DNA from: an uncultured Collinsella sp.
GTDB lineage: Bacteria; Actinomycetota; Coriobacteriia; Coriobacteriales; Coriobacteriaceae
DNA: 64,000 nucleotides
Assembly (NCBI GenBank): GCA_959023295.1
Contig: CAUFBM010000003.1
Coordinates: forward strand, 1-64,000
Direction of reading: 5' to 3'
The position numbers and the translations under genes are program-made. The notes beneath the pieces are model-generated. The model was given only the letters and a program-made list of their open reading frames with translations, searched no databases and was not told the DNA's origin. Positions within the stretch are counted from its first letter, which is position 1, and every line of letters begins with the position of its first letter. Shown piece by piece: positions 1-7,440 of the stretch.

Positions 1-2
1 TG

Positions 3-1487
3 GACGCCACCGACTCGGCCGGCAGGGTTACCACCCGAAAGTTCCCGGTGCACGTTGAAAATAATCTAGAGAAGTTCGACTCGATAACTATTGAGCCAAT
101 TAGCGGCGTCATATCCGCTGGTGATTCAATAGTGATTACCCCCAACCTGAAGATTCGTAAGAGTCAGGGAGTGTTTTATAAATATGTGTGGATGAAAGAT
201 TCTTGGAAGGATTGGGGCGTAATTGATTCAGGAGAGGGCGTGACATCACTTCAGTGGACTGTGAATCATACGGGCGATGTTTCTATCTTTGTTGATGTTG
301 TTGACACTAATACTGGACAGACTCTTACATGCAGCACGAGTCGTTATCTCACACCGGAGCAATGGACTTATGTTTCATTGTCCGCTTCTCATTCCTTGGT
401 TAAGGCTGGTGACGCAGTAACGATTCAGGCAAATTGTGATGGAACTACGGACTTTCTATCGTATAAGTTTGTTTGGAGCAAAAATAACTGGTCAAAATGG
501 GGTGTAGTTCAGAGCGGATCGAATCCTGTTCTGTCTTGGAATCCCGATAGCCCCGGTGAATATGACATGTATTGTGATGTTAGCGGATCAGACGGGAAGA
601 TAACTTCACGTAGCGTGCATATTGGCGCTTGGGGCTATTCTGGGGTTGCCGCGGTATCGACTGATGATAATCATTCGTGGGGTGTCCGTGCAGATTTGGG
701 TACTCTTGATGCGGAAAAGTCTGGACAATTTCAATTTAAGTTTGTTTGGGCAAAACCTGATTGGAGCAGTTGGGGGGTTCTTAAGAACAGCTCTTCTGAA
801 AACAGTGCATATTTCAATCCGTCTCAACTTGGGTTAAATTCAGGTTATTTCGACCTGTATTGCGATGTGACTTATCCAGACGGATCTCTACATACCAAAT
901 CGACTCAGATATATTACAACCCTACCGGCAGCTCTACTGTGCTTGGCGTTAGCAGGATTAGCCTGGTAACTTGGCTCATGTCCCACCAATATGACTCTTA
1001 TTATTTGGGAACCAGGTATTCGAGTGGCTTTTCATACGATACCTGTCTTTACCCCAACGGAAGCCCAAGATGGGATGGTTTTACTGGTATGAATTGCACG
1101 GGCTTTGTTGCTCATGCTTACTCTGCTGTCGGTGGAAATGTCTCTGCGATAGGTTGGAATAACTCCCATTCTCCATGGGCTGGTGGTCCTGGCGGTGGCG
1201 GCTACATTAACGCTTGGCGATGGTATGGGTATGCCTGCGATTCCGGTTGCAAAATGTATGAGTTCCGAACTGTCCAAGATATGCTTAATAGCGGATATGC
1301 TCAAAAGGGGGATATCATTTTCTTTAAGACTGATGGTTCTATTGATTGCCATATTGGCTTTTTCTGGGGTGATACTCCTTATGAGAACAAGATGTGGCAT
1401 CAGATATTGCCCGGTAATCTAATTGGTCCATGTTTTAATAACGCTAACAAGGGAGAGGTCAGGCAATCTGTCGTCCTGATCAAATAG
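3..1487 (+). CDS. Secreted repeat protein with C-terminal NlpC/P60-like hydrolase domain (5' partial)
   Basis: The frame is open from base 3 and the text before the first GTG (base 48) already reads like the end of another repeat (DATDSAGRVTT), so the gene starts outside the window. At least three tandem units of about 90 residues each carry the signature Y/F-K-F/Y-V-W-x-K-x-x-W-x-x-W-G-V (near bases 177, 459 and 735), followed by a D-V-x-x-x-D-G beta-strand pattern; such units are typical of coriobacterial surface proteins. The C-terminal ~180 residues hold MNCTGFVAHAY, then GDIIFF and DCHIGFFWG, which fit the Cys and His of an NlpC/P60-type cell-wall peptidase or amidase. Role inferred: a cell-surface enzyme or adhesin with wall-lytic activity. 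The substrate is unknown. Base composition is far more AT-rich than the core genes downstream. Confidence 0.7.
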   Translation, partial: DATDSAGRVTTRKFPVHVENNLEKFDSITIEPISGVISAGDSIVITPNLKIRKSQGVFYKYVWMKDSWKDWGVIDSGEGVTSLQWTVNHTGDVSIFVDVVDTNTGQTLTCSTSRYLTPEQWTYVSLSASHSLVKAGDAVTIQANCDGTTDFLSYKFVWSKNNWSKWGVVQSGSNPVLSWNPDSPGEYDMYCDVSGSDGKITSRSVHIGAWGYSGVAAVSTDDNHSWGVRADLGTLDAEKSGQFQFKFVWAKPDWSSWGVLKNSSSENSAYFNPSQLGLNSGYFDLYCDVTYPDGSLHTKSTQIYYNPTGSSTVLGVSRISLVTWLMSHQYDSYYLGTRYSSGFSYDTCLYPNGSPRWDGFTGMNCTGFVAHAYSAVGGNVSAIGWNNSHSPWAGGPGGGGYINAWRWYGYACDSGCKMYEFRTVQDMLNSGYAQKGDIIFFKTDGSIDCHIGFFWGDTPYENKMWHQILPGNLIGPCFNNANKGEVRQSVVLIK

Positions 1488-1570
1488 ACATGCGAACTTG
1501 CGTGCATTTGTATTTCCGATACTGCTCGTACGCTCCTGTGTTCTTTCAGATGAAATGGCTGTTCTTATAG

Positions 1571-2851
1571 ATGTCGATGGTTTTCAATAATTTCAAAACA
1601 AAAGATCTTACGACACGCGAAAACATTATGTGGAACGCTTTAGGCTCCCTGGTGTTTCTTGGGTGCCAGTGGTTGATTACTGTATTTGCTGCAAGGCTAT
1701 CGAATGGATATGGCGATGCTGGCGTATTGGCGATCTGCATGTCCATTGCAAATATATATGCTCAAGTGGGCTTGTTTAAAATTCGGTCTTATCAAGTATC
1801 AGATTTGACTTGTGAGTATTCGGCTTCTGAATACATCTGCTTTAGATTGATTTCTATGGCAATGGGACTTGCTTTTGTTCTCTTATATGCCTTCTTTACA
1901 TGTAACCTTTCTACAGCTTTCTCGGTTTTTCTTTACTGTGTTTATAAATCATTCGAAGTATTTATTGATGTACTGCACGGGATTGATCAAAAATCCCGCA
2001 GAATGGATCTCTGCGGGATTTCGATGTTTGTGCGCGGCGTTTTGTCTCTCCTTGCATTTACTCTCAGCTTTGCTTTTTTGAAGAGTCTAAATGCTTCATT
2101 TCTGTTTATGATTTTGGTTAACGTACCAATTCTATTGTTGGATTGGTACGGCGCCTTTTCTGTTTGCAATGCTGGTGAATTCCATTTTGCAATTTCTGCC
2201 TCTCGTTGGCGTAACTTATTTGTTGAGTGTTTGCCGTCGGCCATTGGTGTTGTTTGCTGTTCCGCTGTAACAACAGTATCTAGACAACTTCTTGACTATA
2301 TTTCTGGATCTGAAATATTGGGGATCTATGCGTCCGTTTGTACCCCAGCCGTTATCGTGCAAGCGGGAGCTTCATTTGTGTATGCTCCTCTCTTGGGTGA
2401 TTATGCGGCATATCTTCATAACGGTGATTATAAAAAGATACGGAAATCGTTTGTAGTAAGTGTTGCCTGCTTCCTGTTTATTACAGGAGTAAGCCTTGTT
2501 TTTTCCTACCTTTTTGGAGACTGGTTTCTGCGCACGGTGTTCGGCTCTTCAATTAGCGGCTATACAGACTTGCTGTATTTGGCTCTAGTAAGTGCGGTGT
2601 CTACCGCGTTGATTGGCTATCTAACAGACTTGTCGATTGTTTTTAGGAATATGAGGGCAAGTCTGATTTGCAATTTAATTCCACTGCTGATCGTTGGACC
2701 ACTTACTATTTGGTTTGTATCTTTGTGCGGGCCCAATGGCGTAAGCATTGCAATAATCGTTTCCTTTATCATCGGGTCAATTGCGCTTTGTATATCTCTT
2801 GCAAATACAATCAAGCGACTATCGAGATATTCGACAACAACGGGGAAGTAA
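1571..2851 (+). CDS. Wzx-type polysaccharide flippase (MATE/MVF-like membrane protein)
   Basis: A 426-residue, almost entirely hydrophobic protein with about 12 predicted membrane segments and short charged loops, the size and layout of O-antigen/teichoic-acid flippases. The N-terminus (TRENIMWNALGSLVFLG) resembles the start of the polysaccharide biosynthesis protein family, which moves undecaprenyl-diphosphate-linked oligosaccharides across the membrane. It is followed after 5 bases by a GT4 glycosyltransferase and later by two further sugar-handling genes, which supports a role in glycan export. Family assignment rests on topology and context rather than a sharp motif. A separate ABC exporter pair lies about 12 kb downstream, so the locus may make more than one glycan or be a mosaic. 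Confidence 0.75.
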   Translation: MSMVFNNFKTKDLTTRENIMWNALGSLVFLGCQWLITVFAARLSNGYGDAGVLAICMSIANIYAQVGLFKIRSYQVSDLTCEYSASEYICFRLISMAMGLAFVLLYAFFTCNLSTAFSVFLYCVYKSFEVFIDVLHGIDQKSRRMDLCGISMFVRGVLSLLAFTLSFAFLKSLNASFLFMILVNVPILLLDWYGAFSVCNAGEFHFAISASRWRNLFVECLPSAIGVVCCSAVTTVSRQLLDYISGSEILGIYASVCTPAVIVQAGASFVYAPLLGDYAAYLHNGDYKKIRKSFVVSVACFLFITGVSLVFSYLFGDWFLRTVFGSSISGYTDLLYLALVSAVSTALIGYLTDLSIVFRNMRASLICNLIPLLIVGPLTIWFVSLCGPNGVSIAIIVSFIIGSIALCISLANTIKRLSRYSTTTGK

Positions 2852-2856
2852 AGTAA

Positions 2857-4005
2857 GTGCACAGCAATTATTTGATTTTCAGCGCCTGTTATCTCCCTCA
2901 TTTGGGAGGAGTGGAGATATTTACTGAAAACCTCGCGCATGAATTATGCGCTGAGGGTAATAAGGTCTATATCGTGACCAACAAATTGCCTGGACTTTCG
3001 GATTCGAGCGTCGATGAACATGGAGTCACCGTAATTCGAGTCCCTTGTATATCCTTTTTGGGTGGAAGGTTTTGTTTAAATTCTTTTATTAAGTCCCATA
3101 GACTACTTAAGAAAAAACTGGGCAACACCGAGATCGATGGCGTTCTAATCAATACGCGCTTTTACTTTCTGTCCATTGTCGGCTTAATATATTCCAAGTC
3201 TAGGAGAATCAAGCCTGTCGTACTTGATCATGGATCTGCGTATCTGAGCTTTGGTAGTCCAATATTAAATTTGGCTGCTATAGCTTATGAGCACTTTATT
3301 ACTTTTATCGGTAAGAGGTTTTCTCCCGATTATTATGGGATTTCGGAAAAAAGCTGCGAATGGCTTCGCAATTTTAGTATTGAAGCCAAAGGCGTAATCT
3401 CAAATTCAATTGACGCTACTGCATTTTCATCTTCGAGCTCCGGTAGAAGTTTTAGAGAAGAGTTTCATTTGACGTCTGATTGTCTTTTGGTAAGTGTTGC
3501 AGGTCGATTGATTCCAGAAAAGGGTATCGCTCAGATTATCGAAGCTTCTTCAAATGAGGAACTCATCGAGCAGAATGTTGTTTTCATTATTGCGGGTGAT
3601 GGACCCATGAAAGCTGAAGTCGAGAAGGCTTGCTCCTCCAATTTCATTTATGTTGGCAGGCTGAATCGAAATGACATGGCTGCACTTTTCTTGGACTCTG
3701 ATTTACTGTGCTTGCCATCTCGTTCTGAGGGTTTTTGCACTACGCTTCTTGAGGCGTCTGCATGCGGATGCCCCTCTTTGACAACAGATGTTGGTGGTGC
3801 GTCTGAGCTTATTTTGAATGATAGCTACGGATCAATAATGGAATCTGGAGATGCCGCTGAGATAGTAGAGCGTCTTAAATATTTAGATTCAAATCGTAAA
3901 CTGCTCAAAACCCAATCCAAAAATATTTGGGAGCGAGCTGTCGGCGATTTTTCATTCTCGAAAACCGCACAGCAGACGGAAAACGCCATGAACGCGAATC
4001 ACTAA
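2857..4005 (+). CDS. Glycosyltransferase family 4
   Basis: A 382-residue GT-B fold enzyme starting with GTG. The N-terminal domain shows the GT4 opening YLPHLGGVE-F-x-x-x-L-A, which binds the acceptor side. The C-terminal domain has VAGRLIPEKG and the donor-nucleotide loop SEGFCTTLLEASACGCP followed by VGGASELI, where E-x(7)-E is the usual catalytic/donor-binding pair of retaining GT4 enzymes. It probably adds a sugar from a nucleotide-sugar donor to a lipid-linked glycan at the inner membrane face. It follows the flippase by only a few bases, so the two are likely co-transcribed. The sugar cannot be told from sequence. Confidence 0.85.
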   Translation: MHSNYLIFSACYLPHLGGVEIFTENLAHELCAEGNKVYIVTNKLPGLSDSSVDEHGVTVIRVPCISFLGGRFCLNSFIKSHRLLKKKLGNTEIDGVLINTRFYFLSIVGLIYSKSRRIKPVVLDHGSAYLSFGSPILNLAAIAYEHFITFIGKRFSPDYYGISEKSCEWLRNFSIEAKGVISNSIDATAFSSSSSGRSFREEFHLTSDCLLVSVAGRLIPEKGIAQIIEASSNEELIEQNVVFIIAGDGPMKAEVEKACSSNFIYVGRLNRNDMAALFLDSDLLCLPSRSEGFCTTLLEASACGCPSLTTDVGGASELILNDSYGSIMESGDAAEIVERLKYLDSNRKLLKTQSKNIWERAVGDFSFSKTAQQTENAMNANH

Positions 4006-4126
4006 GGGTGGATGTTCAATATTCAATTATTATGGATATGAAAGACCGCATCTTATATATGCAATTAGTTTCTGACGACTATCTACAATATGTTTGACTC
4101 TGATTAGTTTCATTTAAGGAATGATG

Positions 4127-4822
4127 ATGGCTTCTACTGGCTGCAAGGTTCTTATTGCAATTCCCGCTTATAACGAAGAGGAGTGTATCGAAGGCACGAT
4201 TGCTGAATTGCGTTCGAAAGCGCCTCAGTACGACTTTGTTGTAATTAATGATGGTTCGACTGATGATACTGGGTCTATTCTAAAAAGATTGAATTGCAAA
4301 GTAATTACTATGCCAATTAACTGCGGACTTACTGTTGGTTTTCAGACTGCAGTTCGATATGCTGTTGATAACGGTTATGACTATTTAATTCAATTTGATG
4401 CAGATGGTCAGCATAAACCTGAATATCTTCCTGTTCTGGTGAATGAAGCCCATAAAACCAATAGTGATATTGTTATTGGTTCGAGATTCATAACTGAGAA
4501 AAAAGATGCTTCGATGCGTATGGCCGGATCGAGACTGATTTCATTCCTCATTAAACTTATGTGCGGACAGCGTATTGCTGATCCGACATCGGGTTTCAGA
4601 TTGTTTTCCAAGTCTGTTCTCGAGGAGTTTTATTCTGATAAGAGCTTAAATCCGGAACCCGAAACAATCGCATTTCTCATTAAGCGTGGTTATTCAGTCT
4701 CTGAAGTTCAGGTGTCCATGCGTGAACGCCAGGGCGGAGAGAGCTATCTAAATCCCGTCAAATCGGTGCAGTATATGGTAAGGGTAGTCGTCTCACTTTT
4801 ATTTGTGCAGAGGTTCAGGTGA
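4127..4822 (+). CDS. Glycosyltransferase family 2, DPM1/polyprenyl-phosphate type
   Basis: About 231 residues with a complete GT2 core: AIPAYNEEECIEGTI at the start, NDGSTDDT for nucleotide binding, and FDADGQHKPEYL as the DxD metal site, followed by GSRF and ADPTSGFRLF. This pattern matches dolichyl/undecaprenyl-phosphate sugar transferases, which load hexose onto the lipid carrier. Three consecutive ATG codons begin the gene; AAGGA at 4116-4120 gives best spacing to the third one (4127). The downstream DUF2304 gene starts within a few bases of its end. GT2-DUF2304 pairs are common in polysaccharide loci, and the small membrane protein probably anchors or assists the enzyme (inference). Confidence 0.85.
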   Translation: MASTGCKVLIAIPAYNEEECIEGTIAELRSKAPQYDFVVINDGSTDDTGSILKRLNCKVITMPINCGLTVGFQTAVRYAVDNGYDYLIQFDADGQHKPEYLPVLVNEAHKTNSDIVIGSRFITEKKDASMRMAGSRLISFLIKLMCGQRIADPTSGFRLFSKSVLEEFYSDKSLNPEPETIAFLIKRGYSVSEVQVSMRERQGGESYLNPVKSVQYMVRVVVSLLFVQRFR

Positions 4823-4827
4823 TATTT

Positions 4828-5166
4828 ATGTCCGTAACGCTTCGCGTCTTCTTGATTTTCTTTGCTGTCTTGGTTCTTTTGTTTATTGTTTCAAAGCTTA
4901 AAAGGTCACAGATGCAGGCACTTGACTGCTTTTTTTGGTTAGTTTTCTGTCTGTGCTTTGTTTTAATGGCCATATTTCCCGACTTTACTGAGTTTATTTC
5001 TCGGTGTTTTGGGTTTATGAGTGCATCGAATTTTGTTTTTCTATTTGTTATTTTCGTTCTTGTGCTTCGCGACTTTTCGAATTCGCTTCGTTTAGCAAAA
5101 CAGGAAGAACGCCTCAACTCTCTTGTTCAATCAATAGCCCTTGGGCAGGATGGAAGAGATCGATAA
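4828..5166 (+). CDS. DUF2304 small membrane protein
   Basis: About 112 residues with three hydrophobic stretches (approximately residues 5-25, 35-52 and 63-82) and a charged C-terminal helix (LRLAKQEERLNSLV). Size, three-helix topology and position directly behind a DPM1-like GT2 gene fit DUF2304. These proteins accompany polyprenyl-phosphate glycosyltransferases and may help position them at the membrane; no enzymatic activity is known. The ATG at 4828 is preferred over the in-frame GTG at 4819, which overlaps the GT2 stop codon. Confidence 0.75.
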   Translation: MSVTLRVFLIFFAVLVLLFIVSKLKRSQMQALDCFFWLVFCLCFVLMAIFPDFTEFISRCFGFMSASNFVFLFVIFVLVLRDFSNSLRLAKQEERLNSLVQSIALGQDGRDR

Positions 5167-5198
5167 GGTGAACAGCTTGTATTTTGAAAGCGAGTAAG

Positions 5199-5483
5199 CT
5201 TGAAATCCATAAAAATTTTCCCTGGTTTTTTAGGGGGTTTTCTCGCGCTACTGCTTTTATTATTGCTATTGCAATCCACGTAAGATCATTCTATTGATCG
5301 GTGCTTCAGCTGCCCTTTATAGTGTTCTTATCTATTATTGCTTTTGCATTAAATCCGATTTCCATTACAAGAAGCCATGCCATTCAGCTCCTCAGTGCTT
5401 TCCCTTGTTTCTTCGTTTTCCTTTCCTTCCTTTCGGGGTTCCCGATGAGCTGCACCACTATCTCTCTTCCAATTTGGTTATGA
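5199..5483 (+). pseudogene. Possible decayed membrane-protein gene
   Basis: In the 5167-5505 interval no intact gene is visible, but two hydrophobic stretches in different frames look like a broken membrane protein. A TTG start at about 5200 reads a short basic segment, then a run of leucines typical of a first membrane helix, and hits a stop after about 27 codons. A second frame from 5301 continues with two further hydrophobic segments until a stop at 5483. The base composition is AT-rich like the upstream glycan genes. The original function cannot be recognised, and it may be only low-complexity AT-rich sequence. Confidence 0.25.
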
Positions 5484-5505
5484 TCGCGCCGAGGAGTATT
5501 CATAG

Positions 5506-5661
5506 AACCTGTCCGTGCCCGAGGGAATCGCATGGGAGAACGGATGGATTACGACCGCCGAGCTTGAGGAGGTCGCGAAGGCATACGGCAAGTCGGTCTA
5601 CGGTCGGCACCTGAAGAAGGTCGCCGCCGGCGCGATCGTCAACAGCCCGCGCGGGTACTAG
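5506..5661 (+). pseudogene. rmlA: rmlA 3' relic (glucose-1-phosphate thymidylyltransferase C-terminus)
   Basis: The frame ending at TAG 5659-5661 reads PEGIAWENGWITTAELEEV, then KAYGKSVYGRHLKKVA. This is the characteristic C-terminal helix pair of RmlA (family pattern E-E-I-A-x-R-N-G-W-I ... G-Y-G-x-Y-L). Upstream the frame meets a stop at 5503-5505 and the sequence turns abruptly AT-rich, so some 240 codons of the enzyme are missing. The relic sits 19 bases before rmlB, the normal order in dTDP-rhamnose operons. It marks a recombination or deletion joint between a GC-rich rml segment and the AT-rich cluster. No product is expected. Confidence 0.75.
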
Positions 5662-5680
5662 GAGCTGAGGTGACATTCAT

Positions 5681-6700
5681 ATGACCGAGGGGACCTTCTC
5701 CCCTAAGAACATCATCGTCACGGGCGGCTGCGGCTTCATCGGCAGCAACTTCGTGCACTATGTCGTGAGCAACCATCCGGGCGTTCACGTCACCGTCCTG
5801 GACAAGCTGACCTACGCTGGCAACCCCGAGAACATCGCTGGGATCCCCTCCGACCGCGTGGAGCTCGTCGTGGGCGACATCTGCGACGCGGAGCTGCTCG
5901 ATGAACTGGTCCCCGGCCACGACGCGATCGTGCACTACGCGGCCGAGAGCCATAACGACAACTCCATCTCCGACCCCGAGCCGTTCCTTCGCACGAACGT
6001 CGAGGGTACCTTCCGCCTGCTGGAGGCCGTGAGGAGGTGCGGCATCCGCTACCACCACGTCTCCACCGACGAGGTCTACGGCGACCTCGCGCTCGACGAC
6101 CCCGCCAAGTTCACCGAGGAGACGCCCTACAGGCCGTCGAGCCCCTACAGCTCCACCAAGGCGTCCTCCGACATGCTCGTGCGCGCCTGGACCCGCACCT
6201 ACGGCCTGTGCACCACGATCTCCAATTGCTCCAACAACTACGGACCCTACCAGCACGTGGAGAAGTTCATCCCCAGGCAGATCACCAACATCGTCGACGG
6301 CGTGCGCCCCAAGCTCTACGGCAAGGGCGAGAACGTCCGCGACTGGATCCACGCCGAGGACCACTCCTCCGCGGTCTGGGATATCCTCACCAAGGGCCGG
6401 ATGGGGGAGACCTACCTCATAGGCGCAAATGGCGAGAAGAACAACATCACGGTCCTGCGCATGATTCTGGAGGCCATGGGAAAGGACCCCGAGGACTTCG
6501 ACTGGGTCGCCGACCGCCCCGGTCACGACCGCCGCTATGCCATCGACAGCACGAAGCTCCAGCGCGAGCTGGGCTGGAGGCCGGTACACACCGACTTCGC
6601 CGAGGGTCTGAAGCAGACCATCGACTGGTACGTCGTGAACGAGTCCTGGTGGCGCCCGACCAAGGAGGCCACCGAGGCCCGTTATCGTTCGCGGGAGTAG
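5681..6700 (+). CDS. rmlB: dTDP-glucose 4,6-dehydratase
   Basis: A 339-residue extended short-chain dehydrogenase. The N-terminus has the NAD-binding GGCGFIGSNFV, then DKLTYAGN; the middle has HVSTDEVYGDL and the catalytic tyrosine-lysine pair in YSSTKASSD; the C-terminus has NVRDWIHAEDH and DRPGHDRRYAID, all diagnostic of RmlB. It converts dTDP-glucose to dTDP-4-keto-6-deoxyglucose, the precursor of rhamnose and other deoxysugars. The ATG at 5681 follows GGAGCTGAGG. It is GC-rich, unlike the genes on both sides. Its usual partners are absent here: only the 3' end of rmlA remains, and no rmlC or rmlD is in the window, so it may depend on copies elsewhere. Confidence 0.95.
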   Translation: MTEGTFSPKNIIVTGGCGFIGSNFVHYVVSNHPGVHVTVLDKLTYAGNPENIAGIPSDRVELVVGDICDAELLDELVPGHDAIVHYAAESHNDNSISDPEPFLRTNVEGTFRLLEAVRRCGIRYHHVSTDEVYGDLALDDPAKFTEETPYRPSSPYSSTKASSDMLVRAWTRTYGLCTTISNCSNNYGPYQHVEKFIPRQITNIVDGVRPKLYGKGENVRDWIHAEDHSSAVWDILTKGRMGETYLIGANGEKNNITVLRMILEAMGKDPEDFDWVADRPGHDRRYAIDSTKLQRELGWRPVHTDFAEGLKQTIDWYVVNESWWRPTKEATEARYRSRE

Positions 6701-6719
6701 TAGGAGGGGAGACGTCGAA

Positions 6720-7129
6720 CTTGATTCTGCGATTTTGGGTAGCAGCCTCCTGATCTCGACGCGGTTGCGTTCGCAGGGGCCCTTCTGGTCGCAGTAGAAC
6801 AGCAACTTCTCGAGGACCGCCACAATCGTTTAATCGTTGGAAAACTTCGCGCCGTTGTCGGTGAGCGTGACACGGAAGACCCGCCCATGCCGGCGGGAAC
6901 TAACACCGACCGCGCGTCTTCGAGTGTGTGCGCGACGCATTCGAGGGTCATCGCCGCAAGCGGCGGCGCGAGCCGCAGCGTGTTGGGGCGGTTCAGTGGC
7001 GTGAGCGGGTAGGTGGAACTCCCACGCTCAAACATTCTTTGGACAGTGTCATACTCGTGCCTGGTGAGCCCGCCGTGCATAGACCCTCGGCGCCGAATTC
7101 GCGGAACCCTTCTTTCTCTTACCGGCCAT
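6720..7129 (-). pseudogene. IS30-family transposase relic
   Basis: On the minus strand, 6720-6885 reads FRVTLTDNGAKFSND, a TAA stop, then AVLEKLLFYCDQKGPCERN and EIRRLLPK. This is the C-terminal catalytic part of IS30-type transposases (second Asp in TDNG, Glu in the K-G-x-x-E-x-N segment). About 100 bases nearer its start, another frame reads LTRHEYDTVQRMFERG, like the N-terminal helix-turn-helix, preceded by a basic start MAGKRKKGS at 7129. The total of some 140 codons in at least two frames with an internal stop, against 330-400 for intact members, shows a large internal deletion. It is dead and lies directly behind rmlB. No terminal repeats were found. Confidence 0.7.
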
Positions 7130-7228
7130 TGTGATTTCTGATCTTTTCGAGGCGGGCGATCTGGCTCTCAGGGCATCTGATTCCCACACGTATTCGTGCA
7201 TGTACGGATGAATGTAGGAGGTGTTCTG

Positions 7229-7303
7229 ATGAAGTTGATAATTAAGGATTTGCCGATTGATGAATCTGAACAGCATCACAACGATAGAACTAACTTAAAA
7301 TAG
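7229..7303 (+). CDS. Short ORF with strong ribosome-binding site (24 codons)
   Basis: An ATG at 7229 lies seven bases behind GTAGGAGGTG, one of the best Shine-Dalgarno sequences in this region, and opens a 24-codon frame (MKLIIKDLPIDESEQHH...) closed by TAG at 7301. The remainder of 7130-7440 shows no other recognisable gene and is AT-rich. It may be the start of a gene truncated by rearrangement, a small peptide, or chance. No family is recognised. Confidence 0.25.
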   Translation: MKLIIKDLPIDESEQHHNDRTNLK

Positions 7304-7440
7304 AATTTAATAATTAAGAAAGGCGCTTCTGTTATCGTCTTGCATAGCGTGTTTCATGATGTTGCCAGGCTACGGTCTGAATAGAGGGCTTAAATAAATT
7401 AAATGATAGGCCTGTGTTGAATGTAGGGGGATTAAATAAT

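Noticed and set aside
5639..6823. 394-codon minus-strand frame across rmlB
   Set aside because: It is a mirror of the GC-rich rmlB reading frame. Only its first ~40 codons, outside rmlB, encode something real: the IS30 relic tail.
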